Of a stretch of DNA of 64,000 bases, positions 24,945 to 35,691 are shown one piece after another (the first letter of the stretch is position 1; every line of letters begins with the position of its first letter). The position numbers were made by a program, and so were the translations under genes. Under the pieces are notes generated by a model. That model was not told the DNA's origin. It saw only the letters and a list, made by a program, of their open reading frames with translations, and did not search any database. The DNA lies in contig VTPC01003676.1 in assembly GCA_011009095.1 (NCBI GenBank), forward strand, positions 1-64,000, written 5' to 3'. This DNA comes from Ignelater luminosus (Eukaryota; Arthropoda; Insecta; Coleoptera; Elateridae).

Positions 24945-25165
24945 CTTCAGATTTGGATTCTATATCAAAAACTAAAGACCACATAGTATCTTTGTTTTTT
25001 GATAACTCTTCGGGAACATGGTCAAAATGGCGACCGAAAATTAGAAAATTTTCAAAAAATTTTTTTTACTTTAGAATCGTATTCTACATCAAAAAATAAG
25101 ACAAACGTGTACTTTTAGTTTTTTGATATCATCTTGGGAACATGGTCAAAATGGCTGCCGAAGTC
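24945..25165. repeat. Imperfect tandem duplication, period about 124 bases
   Basis: The word gggaacatggtcaaaatggc occurs at about 25012 and 25136. Each copy is preceded by a similar segment (cagatttggattctatatcaa versus tagaatcgtattctacatcaa, then ttttttgataactct versus ttttttgatatcatc). This makes two diverged copies of a unit of about 124 bases. Confidence 0.6.
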
Positions 25166-27000
25166 TGAAAAAAGTAACAAAACGGAGTTCGTTGTGGTCA
25201 TGCTTTGCATTCCCAGATGTTTTTGTTCTAAAATGTTTACAGTATTAATATGTTTACAACATTTAAACATTACACCATCTTCTGTAAATAATACTGTGTC
25301 ATCACATATGATTCAAGAATCTCAGTTCTAGGGAAGCAATGAAACGCATGTCTTAGCTCAAAATAGACAATGATTTAGAAATTTATATTGAAGAGAAACA
25401 TAATGTAAAAACTAACAATAAGTGATGCACATACCTTACCTTTAATTTTTTTTTCATGCAGACTTTCTTCAAACAGGTATGCTAAAGTGATCTCATAAAT
25501 CATAAGCATAACATAAATCAGAAAAAAGCTTTCTATTCCGTCACTTACTAGGTATTTACTGAAAACAAAAACATTCAGATTTCTTCAGTCAAATATCTTT
25601 GCAATGAACAAGAGAACAAGTTACTATATTTCCTTTGAAATGTCAAAAAAGTGTTCGTGGATATTACTTTAGTACAGTCTGATAGAAACAGAGCTAACAG
25701 CATTGAAAGTTTATTATATTCATTCTATGTTTGGCATATGAAACAAAGATTTCTAACAGAATACTACCTATTATTTCTTAGGGATACGTTAACGTCATGG
25801 TTACTTAGCAATGTCATAAAAATGTCCATCATCAAATGCCGTATTTGGGTATTTGTTAATGTTGTTGTATAAATAATATTATGAAATAGAATGTATTGGC
25901 TATAATTTTATTCTTAAATAAATATTTTAGGACTTGGGTATACATTGTACATGTTAATAATATCATTACAATTACAGGGTGATTCAAGTTTTTAGCAAAT
26001 GATTTTAATTAAAAAATTCGTTTTCAGCAATGTATGTATTTCAAATTGTCTGCGAGGGTATTCAATTACAAAAGTTTTAGCATTAAATGCATGATGTCAA
26101 CACCAGAAAAATTCTAATTGGTGATGTATGATTTCAAATCAATATTTGGAACAATGAGAATGATAAAAATATCCATTGACTTTTTCAGGTTTTCCCTGAC
26201 TCTTACTTTTTTCTCCAGATATATTTTTGAGGTTGTTAACGTTATTAATCAACAGCCATTTTGTATATGATATGTTATACAAAGCATTAGAGGTACATAA
26301 TATTGCTATAAGTGATAGAACGGTTCAAAATAAGCAAGAAGTGTTTGTACAACTTAAGTTCTAAATGCAACAGTTCTAGTTTCATGCAACTTGGCAACAA
26401 AGTACATAAGGTTAAAATTGAAATTAACCCATTTTTGTTGCTGTAGAAATAAAATTCAAATTTTTTTGAATACCTATTATCTATCAATTCACGCAAAGTT
26501 AATAGTAATAAAAATGAATTGATAAAAACTGAGTTTACATGGGAATTTTAGTAAGATTTAATTTTGTTTTAAGCAGGTTTTTGATCATTATCTCACATTT
26601 TATTTAGAAATCTGGAGATTAATTTCGTCAAATGACATTTACTAGATGTAAATCAGCATCATGAGAACAAGCATGCAATTCGACCAATCAGAGCATCAAT
26701 CTCGTAACAATCAAGCAACTATGCTTTTTAATTTTGCTATAAACTTTCACCGAATAAATAATAGAAGCTTGTTTATAAAACATCCGACATTGATGCCACA
26801 CATGTGTTTTTAAATTTACTCATCACACTCAAGAATTATAAAATTAGGTTATGAAATAAAAATTTTGTGATTTCAAACAATTATTGAAAAGCAACTTTCC
26901 ATCTTGTGTGGAATATACAGCAAAGTTTACAACTTATTCAAAAGTTAATCCAATGGAAGATCTCAAATTGTTCAAATTGATAATAAAGAATGAACATTAG
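25166..27000. other. AT-rich stretch without recognisable gene
   Basis: Only chance-length open frames. A tacagggtgattc-like word at about 25973 resembles the termini of insect DNA transposons, but no partner end was found. Confidence 0.4.
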
Positions 27001-27002
27001 TA

Positions 27003-27270
27003 TGCCACAGTTGGTTCAGTATGGTGTTCCTCGAGGAACTCCAGTACTCTTTATTTATGTGAACAACTAGTTTTTGTACATTCAGAAGGAAGTATTTTTA
27101 ATTTTGCGGACGACACTGCCATATATTATACAGCAGACATTTCAGTAAATCTAAAAACTAAAATGGGACGTGAGTTTAAAAATATAAAAAATATTTTGAT
27201 TATAATTTGATGATAATAAATTTTAGAAAAATGTTTTATATGTCCTTTTGTTCATATACTAGTAGTCTCC
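27003..27270 (+). pseudogene. Non-LTR retrotransposon reverse transcriptase fragment
   Basis: The translation shows QYGVPRGTPV (the GVPQGSxLGPLLF block), a damaged YVNN stretch and, after a frame change, NFADDTAIYYTADISVNL, the catalytic FADD motif (27103-27117) of jockey-like LINE reverse transcriptases. The trailing helix KTKMGREFKNIK also fits. Both flanks are lost, so this is a short 5'-truncated and decayed LINE copy. Confidence 0.7.
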
Positions 27271-28280
27271 CAGACTTCAGATCGCTCTTCATTATTATTA
27301 TTGTTATTGTTAACACCCATTATTCCCGAAGGGACATGGGGTAGGTCCATATTACCGAAAATATTAAAATACCAGAAACAACAAAAATCAAATACTTGAA
27401 GATCAAGCATCAAACACAACCAATAAAACTAGAGCAGGGCATGCAAATTATAAACATAACCTAAAAAATACGAGTTCTGTTGACATTTGTTGGTGTTTAT
27501 AATCTGGGTTTTACGAATTTTGTTAAGTAATTTTAGAATTTTCAGTTTTTAGATTCAAGAATGATCTATGAATGCAAAGAACAGTTTTAATCATAAAAAC
27601 TCTACATCATCATCAATGTTATTTAATATTCTGATCTGCTGATATTTATGATAAATAATAATAAACTAAACATCTGACTATTCTTTAACTACATTTATTT
27701 TACCAATTATTTTTTGAGAAAACTATATACATTTTGAATTTGTTTGCTAAAACTTGCATCATTCTGTATACAGCAAAAGCACTAGGTGTAATGTGCCCAT
27801 AGATAAATAGTGCCCTTCACTGTTGCAAAATAAAAGACTGTTTAGTTAGGTCTCTGTGTATATCCATCATGTATCACACAAAGTAAAATAGTCTGCTGTT
27901 AATATAGAATGAGTTAACCTAGTCTTTATATTTATATATTTCTTCGGTAATTTTTTTGAGTTTAATAATCATAAAATAAGAACAGCATCTGAATAATTTA
28001 CCTGAATTTCTTAATAAGTACCTGTGTAACATCACTTTTTTTTTAAAACAAAGTTAAAGGAATAGGAATAATGTAACAACTCACTCTATATAAATTGACA
28101 CTGCTAGATATATGATAACATCAATCCACTTTAATTATACTGCAAAATATTTACATTTCAAACAGTCCTTTACAACTTAGTATAAACATATCAAACACTG
28201 AAACATTCATTTCTAGTAATAAAAATCACTGAATTCCAGCAATCTTAAAGATGATACTTCAGACTCTTTTTCTCTTTTTG
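27271..28280. other. Intergenic AT-rich DNA
   Basis: No gene recognised. The 3' UTR of the TSEN54 transcript may end in here. Confidence 0.4.
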
Positions 28281-28584
28281 TTATCTTAGTGAACATTCCA
28301 TAATGATTTGTTTTTTTAATTTATTTATCTGACACGATTCAGTTTTTATATAATCTATATCTGTAGAATCATCAAAAAAGAATGAAAATCTACCCCAAAT
28401 ATTATCTTTATTATTTTCTATCATTATAATTTCAGTTTTTTTCATTATTTCCTACAAATGTATAAATACACTCATGTAAGCAATAAACCAAAGTAATTCC
28501 ATAACATGGAGAAAATAATGTCATTAATGATGTATTATACACAATAAATTTATATGCTGTAATCTAACTTGTTTTACTTACCAT
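28281..28584 (-). CDS. Small ORF downstream of TSEN54, probably on the same transcript
   Basis: The ATG (28584-28582) lies 5 bases after the TSEN54 stop in the same exon and is immediately followed by a strong donor (GTAAGTAAAA). After an intron (28452-28581, acceptor ATTTGTAG) the second exon, 28451-28281, reads 56 more codons and a stop. The 57-residue product starts MEIMKKTEIIMIENNKDN, contains IWGRFSFFFDDSTDIDYI and ends KKQIIMECSLR. It has no signal peptide or membrane segment, and an acidic aromatic middle. I recognise no family. The arrangement would place two cistrons on one mRNA. Alternatively, the exon is a spliced part of the TSEN54 3' UTR with a chance frame. Confidence 0.4.
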
Positions 28585-28589
28585 TCTGA

Positions 28590-29914
28590 TTATGTTAAAT
28601 CAGGTAAAGTAACAGATCCTATACAGTAATATCCAACAAATTGTGAATTAGTATAACCAATAACGGTTGGAGTTTTTTCACCTGCTGTAAAACTTAATTT
28701 TGGATCGAGATATTTATCTTGGCTATAATTTACAAAAAGTAATTAATTTACGCATCGAATATTATTTTTCTTAACTTACTAAATAAGAAGGTTAAAATCT
28801 GGTAATGCTTTGTTTGTATTTTTTGGTAAAAATAATTTATAATCTGCCTTATTGCATACTGATATTTCATTGGTAGGTATAAACCTCTTAGGACCATCTC
28901 GTTTTAGTTTAACAAATACATTTCTAATTGCTTCCTGACTGTCCTTTTCTAAAACATTTTTATGATCATTACCACTTTCTTGATCACCAACTTCTAAGCG
29001 GATTTTCTTTGAAGAAGGTTCTCCAGTAGTTTCATATCTTTGTAGTTGTATCTCTCTAAATAATCGAAATCCAGATAGTAATAATTTTCTGTAAGCTATA
29101 TATCTTTCTAAATGGTAACTATTATTATTTAATATAATTTCATATGCTTGCTGTGTGCTAACAGGCAGCTTATTCCAAAATAATTCCAACCGATTCTAAA
29201 AATACAAATTTTTATACAAATACTTAGCTTTCGTCTTACAGAGCTACCATTTCAAGTAGATATAAAGTTTCTTCAGGATATAAAAATTTTCCATTTTTAT
29301 TAGCAAAACCAAAGTTGCTTAACACTCCAGATATCTTTACAACCTCTGCTTGGTTTTGATCAGGTAACCAATTTGCTACAGATCGAGTGCATCTACAAAA
29401 AAAAAGAAGAAAGTAAGATCTGTTATTTTATAATTATTAGAATTAGCAGGTTTTTGTGTATTTCACAGGGGAAAAGAATATTTTTAATGCTGCTCAACTA
29501 CTACCATCTATGCTTCTTTCCTTTCACTTTATATTTAAGTTCATATAGCTATGAAAAACCACACAACCCACCATTTCCCATAATATTATTACAAACCGTC
29601 TTTCAACTCTCTCACTCTGAATTATGTTTGTTAGAGTATCTATAGCATTCTTTATTGCTTTTTTCTCTGCTTCTGTTTCGGAAGGAAGGAAGAATTTGTT
29701 ACCAGGTAGCTCTACTTTCGTCAATGGATTTCTGTGATATTCAATCAATTTTTTTGCCCTGTTAACAAAATAACAATAATACCATTTTCTGCACTATTCT
29801 TATTCTAGTATATTTAAAGATCAATAATATCATCATTGCCAATTAGTGCTTAGTGCCTTAAATATATAACATTAAATAGATTTGATACCATTCTTTATGT
29901 CCTTCAGAAGCCAT
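28590..29914 (-). CDS. TSEN54: tRNA-splicing endonuclease subunit Sen54
   Basis: Structural subunit of the nuclear heterotetrameric endonuclease that excises introns from pre-tRNAs; the catalytic subunits are TSEN2 and TSEN34. Five exons fit in phase: 29914-29889, 29758-29597, 29392-29248, 29195-28780 and 28722-28590, giving 293 residues. The N-terminal Sen54 domain shows VANWLPDQNQAEVVKISG, LYPEETLYLLEMNRLELF and LPVSTQQAYEIIL, matching the human pattern HPEEALYLLECGSIQLF...LPLSIQEAYQLLL. The C-terminus LIYQDKYLDPKL...SFTAGEK...GSVTLPDLT matches the conserved last strand region of the human protein. The third donor (ATG followed by GTAGCT) is unusual but is the only one that preserves the conserved spacing. 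The protein is much shorter than human TSEN54 (about 526 residues) because the disordered middle is reduced to a lysine-rich segment near residue 165. Confidence 0.9.
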
Positions 29915-31277
29915 AATTCTAATTTAAATTGTTATTCTTCGATTTATTTTACAATTTGATGTTATATTATTGTCAGTTTCATCTGCATTTTATTAAGATT
30001 TTTTAATTATGTTAATCTATAACGTTTTCCTTTTTATTTCCTGACAGAAGTAAGTCGTGTCGTAAACATAACCCACAGAGAAATGTAATAAAATAACGAA
30101 AATAACCTTCCTTTCTTAACTTTTATTTTAGGTTATGTTTACTTTCTCCCGCCAGCTTCCACCTTTTATTTTTCAAGGCTGCGTTGGCTATTAGACAGAT
30201 TGCAGCGTTGCCAGTTTGCAAACAAAAGAGTTGATTAGTCCTTTTTTTTGTTATCTAGAATATTAGCGTCGGAATCGTTATTAATCGTTCTAATTCTGAT
30301 TTTAGTAGTTCTGATTCGGATATCTTCAGGAGCCGCTAAACAGTAATGGATTTCGGTTCTAGCATGTTTTGAAACTATTATTGGTTTACCGATTGCGACA
30401 TCAAAAACGTTTTGGATCGTTATTTAATACAATTCCGATTTCACACTACGGTTCTTTAAATTTTTTAATTCACAGTGATACTTTCAAAGTTTGATTATAC
30501 TGAAAACTATTATTTTATGTAACTATAGGAAGTGATTGTTCGAGTATAATCAAATCTAGTAAATATGATGATCAATCCTTATGTTCGCTTATGTTACGTT
30601 ATGGTCTAAAGTAAAAACGTCGACGATCTAGGCAAGTCATCATTTTGTAGAACGCCATATAACAAATAAATTTAATATACTTTTATAAATAGGTTTTGGA
30701 ACCGAAATACCTAATCTTCTCTAACTTTAATTCTGATACTGATTGGGGTGTTAAGAAATTTTATTTTAGTGTTTCCGATACGGATTTCGGCCTTTTTAAA
30801 GGACGTTAATTCCGATTGCACTGTTTTTGTGTTTAATGATTCCGATTCCCATTATGACTTTTAAAATATTGATTCCGTTTCCTATTCGATTTCTTTCGGT
30901 ATCCGATTTCGATCCGTGTCTAATACGCTTAAATGCTAATTTCAATCAAATATTAGAACAAGATTACCCGGTTTTGTTTTTTCTTATTTTAAAAATAAAA
31001 ATTTACATTAACACCATTTTTTCAGATTCATATGTTTCTAATATTAATCTCCTCTTCTAGTATATTTTATACTTTGCCTTCAAATCATTAATAACGATAA
31101 AGATGAAGATTAGGACCACAAAAAATAATCACAATTTTGTGGCATACATAGGCAACGTTGTAAAAAAATGAAAGTCCCTAGATTTTAAAAAAGCGCAGTA
31201 AGTGCACTAACCTCAATCCTTTCACGTGCTGAAAAACAAGCCGCCTGGAAAACAGTTTGTGTCAAGATTTAAACAAA
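29915..31277. promoter_or_regulatory. Shared divergent upstream region of TSEN54 and RSL1D1
   Basis: About 1.36 kb separates the two start codons, which point away from each other, so both promoters must lie here. The stretch contains degenerate gattccgatt-like words (30250-30460 and 30720-30930). No TATA box or other core element was assigned. Confidence 0.45.
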
Positions 31278-34200
31278 ATGGGTAAAGTAAAAAGAATTTC
31301 CGGTAAACTTGCTAAACCAACGTTGAAAGCAAGTGTTCTTAAAAGAAGATCCCTGAAACATAGTACTCCGATGCCAAAAAGGCCTTCAGTAAAATATATG
31401 AAGCAAAAACTTTTGTTGGAAAAATCACCGGAGTTTTCGAATACGGAAAATTTATCTGAATTGGAAAGCGACTCTAGTATGCAGAAAACTGAGGGACAGT
31501 TTGTAAAAGCACCTAATAGTATCGATAGAGATCAAATAAGAGATGGTGTGAAGGCACTCTTTGAATATATTTTGAAATCGTCAGAAAGTAAAACTGAACT
31601 TCTTGATGATGACCAACCTATCTTCTTGCAAATCACAGCGATTAAAATACCAAATACTCCAAATCGTCAAATACGTCTTTTATTAAAACATTCTTTGCTT
31701 TCTGAAGAAAGTGAAATCTGTTTGATTGTTCAAGATATTGGTAATCCAAAAGATCATGATGAAACTATAGAGCATTACCAGAGACATTTAATTGACCATA
31801 ACATCACAAGAATTAAAACTATCATTCCTTATCATCAATTTAAATCAGAATACGGCAACCAATATGAACTCAAAAGAAAGTTATTGGGATTATATGATTA
31901 CTTTTTAGTCGATGGAAGAATATCTGGTTATGTAACTCAGTCATTGGGCAAGATATTTTTGGAAAAGAGAAAATCGCCAACATCGATTAAAATGGATGCT
32001 TCAAACTTAAAAGATCATGTAGAGAAAGCCTTGAAAAAAACTATAATGAAAATGCACTCGAAAGGAGATTCATATTTAGTACAAGTTGGACATTCAAAGA
32101 TGAGAGAGGAGGATGTCTTTGAAAATATTTGTGAAGTTATCGATGAATTATCTGATGTATTTCCAGGAAGTCTAGATAACATTCGACAGCTAGGACTAAA
32201 AACAGTAAAAGGTTTAACAGTACCAATTTATTTAACTTTAAGTAAGTCTTTTTTTCTTTAACATGGAATAATAAAAAAAACTTATTTATATTTCTTTTAG
32301 AAAATCAAAACACAGTAAACGTAACCGTGGTTAGACAAAAACGCCCTAAGGAGTTCAAGAGTGTTACAGGAGAATTATCAACATACCTCAAGAAAGATGT
32401 TACTGTATTACCTGGTGGAAAAGTAATCATCATGGATAAAAATAACGGAACAGAAAATGATGATGAAGATTATGAAGAGTTTGTTGATTCCGATTTAGTA
32501 GAGGACGAAGATTCTGACTTATTTGAAGAAGATGAAGATCAGGCCCAGTCAGATATGCTCGACACTCCTGGCAGCGATAATGGCAGTGAAGAAATGGTAG
32601 AAACCAACAAAAACGAAAAGGGTAGCAAAAAACAAATTCAACCTAAGACAGATGAAAATGACTCTGAAGAGGATGATTTAATTGAAGCAGAACAAATGTA
32701 TTTAAGTGAATATGAACAAAAGAAGGTTAATACTATAGCACAAAAGCAAGAAGTAAAATTAACAAAGGACAAATCTGAAGGCAAAGAAACCTCAGCATCG
32801 TTGAAAGTTAGTCATATTTCAGTAAGGAAGAACAAGAATAAGAACCAAGTAAATCAAGATGAACCATTTATTGAATCAAGTGAAGAAAATAAAGATATTG
32901 GCAAGGATGTTTTAAGATCAAACCAAGCAGATAATGGTAACAACGATATTGAGCAACCACAAATCAGTCAACAATCTACAAAAGGTAGTAAGAAGAAAGT
33001 CAAATTAGAAGAAAACAGTGAAGAATCATCTAAAATCAAACCTAAAAATATTAAAGGAAATAATACCAAGAAAAACAAAAAAATAGCACCAGAAGCTGTT
33101 CAGAATGAAACTAAAAATCAGCTGAATGAACAATCCAATATTTTACCTGCAGTAGAAGAAAGAAGAACTGGCAGAGCACGTAAGAAAAGAGATTCTCCAT
33201 TAAAGAATGAAAATACCAGTGAAAACATTCCTCCCAAAAAAAGCAAAAAAATGCCAATAAAGGAAATATCAGATGTTGTAGAAGATCAAGTGCCTAAAAA
33301 GCAGATGAAAACAACCACCCAGGCAAACAGAAAACGCAAAGATACTACTAAAGATGATGAAAATCAAGGAGAGAAGGAAAAAACCAATGTGAAGCAAACA
33401 AAAAAAGGTAAGAAAAAAGGGAATGTAGAAGAGAATGAAACAGAAAGTAATTTACTNNNNNNNNNNNNNNNNNNNNNNNNNNNNNNNNNNNNNNNNNNNN
33501 NNNNNNNNNNNNNNNNNNNNNNNNNNNNNNNNNNNNNNNNNNNNNNNNNNNNNNNNNNNNNNNNNNNNNNNNNNNNNNNNNNNNNNNNNNNNNNNNNNNN
33601 NNNNNNNNNNNNNNNNNNNNNNNNNNNNNNNNNNNNNNNNNNNNNNNNNNNNNNNNNNNNNNNNNNNNNNNNNNNNNNNNNNNNNNNNNNNNNNNNNNNN
33701 NNNNNNNNNNNNNNNNNNNNNNNNNNNNNNNNNNNNNNNNNNNNNNNNNNNNNNNNNNNNNNNNNNNNNNNNNNNNNNNNNNNNNNNNNNNNNNNNNNNN
33801 NNNNNNNNNNNNNNNNNNNNNNNNNNNNNNNNNNNNNNNNNNNNNNNNNNNNNNNNAAAAAATGTTCTCAAGAATGATGTTGATAGCAAAGCAACTAGGA
33901 CTATGAGAAGCAAAAAATTAGAGGAAACTAGCAACATAGAAAATAAGAAACCTACCAGAAAACCATTAAAGAATGTAGAAACTCCGGTAGATAACATTGC
34001 ACAAACATCTCAACAACAAAAAACTGCACAAAACAAAAATAAACAAGTTGAAGCAAACTCAGACTCAGTAGATGTCCCTGCTCCTGTACAAAAAGGTAAA
34101 AAAATTAAAACCAATGATGTAACTAATGAAATACCAAACAAAAGAACTAGAAAAGCAACAAATGAGGATGAGGCCCCAGAAGTTAAAAATAAAAAGGAAA

Positions 34201-34358
34201 AATCTGAAACTGTATCAAGAAAAAAGAATGAAAAAAATCCAGTTTCCCAAAAAGGATCTAAGAATGCAAAAAAAGATGAAGTGAAAACTAATGAAAATGC
34301 AGTTGAGAAAAAACCTCGTGGAAAAGGGCAGAAAGTTAAAAAATCTACCATAAAATAA
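31278..34358 (+). CDS. RSL1D1: Ribosomal L1 domain-containing protein 1-like (nucleolar)
   Basis: Nucleolar member of the ribosomal protein L1 superfamily (RSL1D1, yeast Cic1/Utp30), acting in pre-ribosome maturation. Exon 1, 31278-32241, starts at AAAATGGGT and joins exon 2 (from 32301) in phase 1. The L1 fold spans about residues 80-325 (QIRDGVKALFEYI, FLQITAIKIPN, YDYFLVDGRISG, DSYLVQVGHSKM). A tail follows with an acidic block (DDEDYEEFVDSDLVEDEDSD) and then several hundred residues of Lys/Glu/Asn/Gln-rich low complexity. Exon 2 runs into a 400-N gap (33457-33856). After it the frame resumes as a Lys-rich tail (KNVLKNDVDSKATRTMRSKK...) ending at 34358. The frames on the two sides differ by the placeholder length, so the gap size is wrong or a splice lies in it. 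A polyA signal follows at 34435. Confidence 0.88.
33457..33856. other. Assembly gap, 400 N
   Basis: Exactly 400 N inside the low-complexity tail of the RSL1D1-like gene. The second gap in the window has the same length, so 400 is a placeholder and frames crossing it mean nothing. Confidence 0.99.
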
Positions 34359-34434
34359 AATTAAAATGCAAAATTAGTGTTAATTCAAATTTGTTATATT
34401 ATTTCGTTTTGTTTGCGTTGTATGATTAAGTTTC

Positions 34435-34440
34435 AATAAA
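34435..34440 (+). terminator. Polyadenylation signal of the RSL1D1-like gene
   Basis: AATAAA 77 bases after the stop, overlapping a second AATAAAATAAA-type word. It lies between two convergent genes. Confidence 0.6.
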
Positions 34441-34680
34441 ATAAAGACTTGTTAAAATGGAAGATGCAAAAGTTTATGTATAACTTTTTTCTTAAATTTA
34501 TCTACAAAATTACATAATTTTAAAAGCACCAAAAATATAAAAAAGCTATAAATGTATGAAACGCCTTTTATAGGCGATTAAACAAATGTAATGGTGTTAC
34601 ATTTTGTACTACGCGTGCTAACTTGGTAAAACAATTTTTTAAAATAGAAGCAAATCTAGTAATTTAATAACAATCTTAAA

Positions 34681-35549
34681 TTAATAGAGAATTGTTTGAT
34701 CTTTACAAACTGATATACTTTGATATCCATTATTATATTTATCGCGTGGTGCCTTAATTACAACTTCTAAGCATTGAAAATCAGTCAGGCGTTTCACATC
34801 ACTATCTTTTCTTAATCTTGTGTTTGGTAATTTTCGAATTCTTTCTACTTGTGAATCTTTAATTTCTAATTCTTCACAGCATATGTGTAAGAGAGAAGCG
34901 TACGTTAACTTCCATCGAGGAATCTCTATTTCTATGTAGTCGGGGTCATTAGAACCAGCAATGCGAACTTTTAAAACTAGATCTAAAATTATAAAAATGC
35001 ATTACATTTTCACTCTTTTATAGCAAAAATATATCTACCATCAGTTTGGGAAGGCAATGCTGTAGTTGGCATATTAGATAAATCAGGATGTCTTGACCTT
35101 AGCCTAGGGCCTAAATCAATTTGTCCATTTAATGGGGGATTTTTTATATAATTCGGAATAAACTTCAAAGCAGAATCTTCAGTATATGGAGAACTATTTA
35201 TGGCTGGTTTACAAGGTTCTCCTAGTAAACTAAAAATCGAAGAGTTTGAGCAAATACTAGCTGGAGTTTCCCCTTTAAAATTCTCTACACTAGGATCTGC
35301 TCCATTATGAATTAAAAGGCGTGCAGCTTCTTCGTTACCTCGTTTACAAGCCCAATGTAAAGCTGTCCTAAAATTTTAAAGCATGAAATAGAAAAAAGTT
35401 AGGTTATGTTCTTATATCAAACAACTATACCATCCGTTAACAGAGTTTTTTGAGTTTATATCTAAATTTTGGGCTAATAAGGCCTGTAATGCTTCTATAT
35501 CACCCACACATGCTGCTTCTCGTAATTTTTCTTCTAAAACATTGGCCAT
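34681..35549 (-). CDS. ANKRD40: Ankyrin repeat domain-containing protein 40
   Basis: Three exons join in phase: 35549-35431, 35367-35039 and 34982-34681, giving 249 residues. The N-terminus is a short ankyrin array: LREAACVGDIEALQALLA, the family-typical VNGWTALHWACKRGNEEAARLLI split by intron 1, then a third helix pair. The middle holds the conserved FIPNYIKNPPL. The C-terminal domain (LVLKVRIAG, DYIEIEIPRWKLTY, SLLHICCEELEI, VERIRKLPNTRLRKDSDVKRL) matches the human ANKRD40 C-terminus closely. Molecular function is poorly known. Its stop is 322 bases from the convergent RSL1D1 stop, and its ATG is 142 bases downstream of the CFAP57 stop. It is shorter than the human protein (about 368 residues). 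Confidence 0.92.
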
Positions 35550-35691
35550 TATTTTATAAACAAAAAAACCATGGCTGCCACATTGGCAAAACTAATCTTT
35601 TCCTGTGGTATTGATCTTTGGGTACTTTAGCGTTGCAATAAATTTAGATTGGTATTGCTGTTTAAATAATTTATTAAATAAAATCTTTACA

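Noticed and set aside
33452..33997. Minus-strand frame spanning the first N gap
   Set aside because: Same artefact of N codons, and antisense to the RSL1D1 tail.
34010..34351. 113-codon minus-strand frame opposite the RSL1D1 tail
   Set aside because: Shadow of the Lys/Glu-rich coding strand; Phe/Leu/Ser-rich content is what the antisense of such a tail gives.
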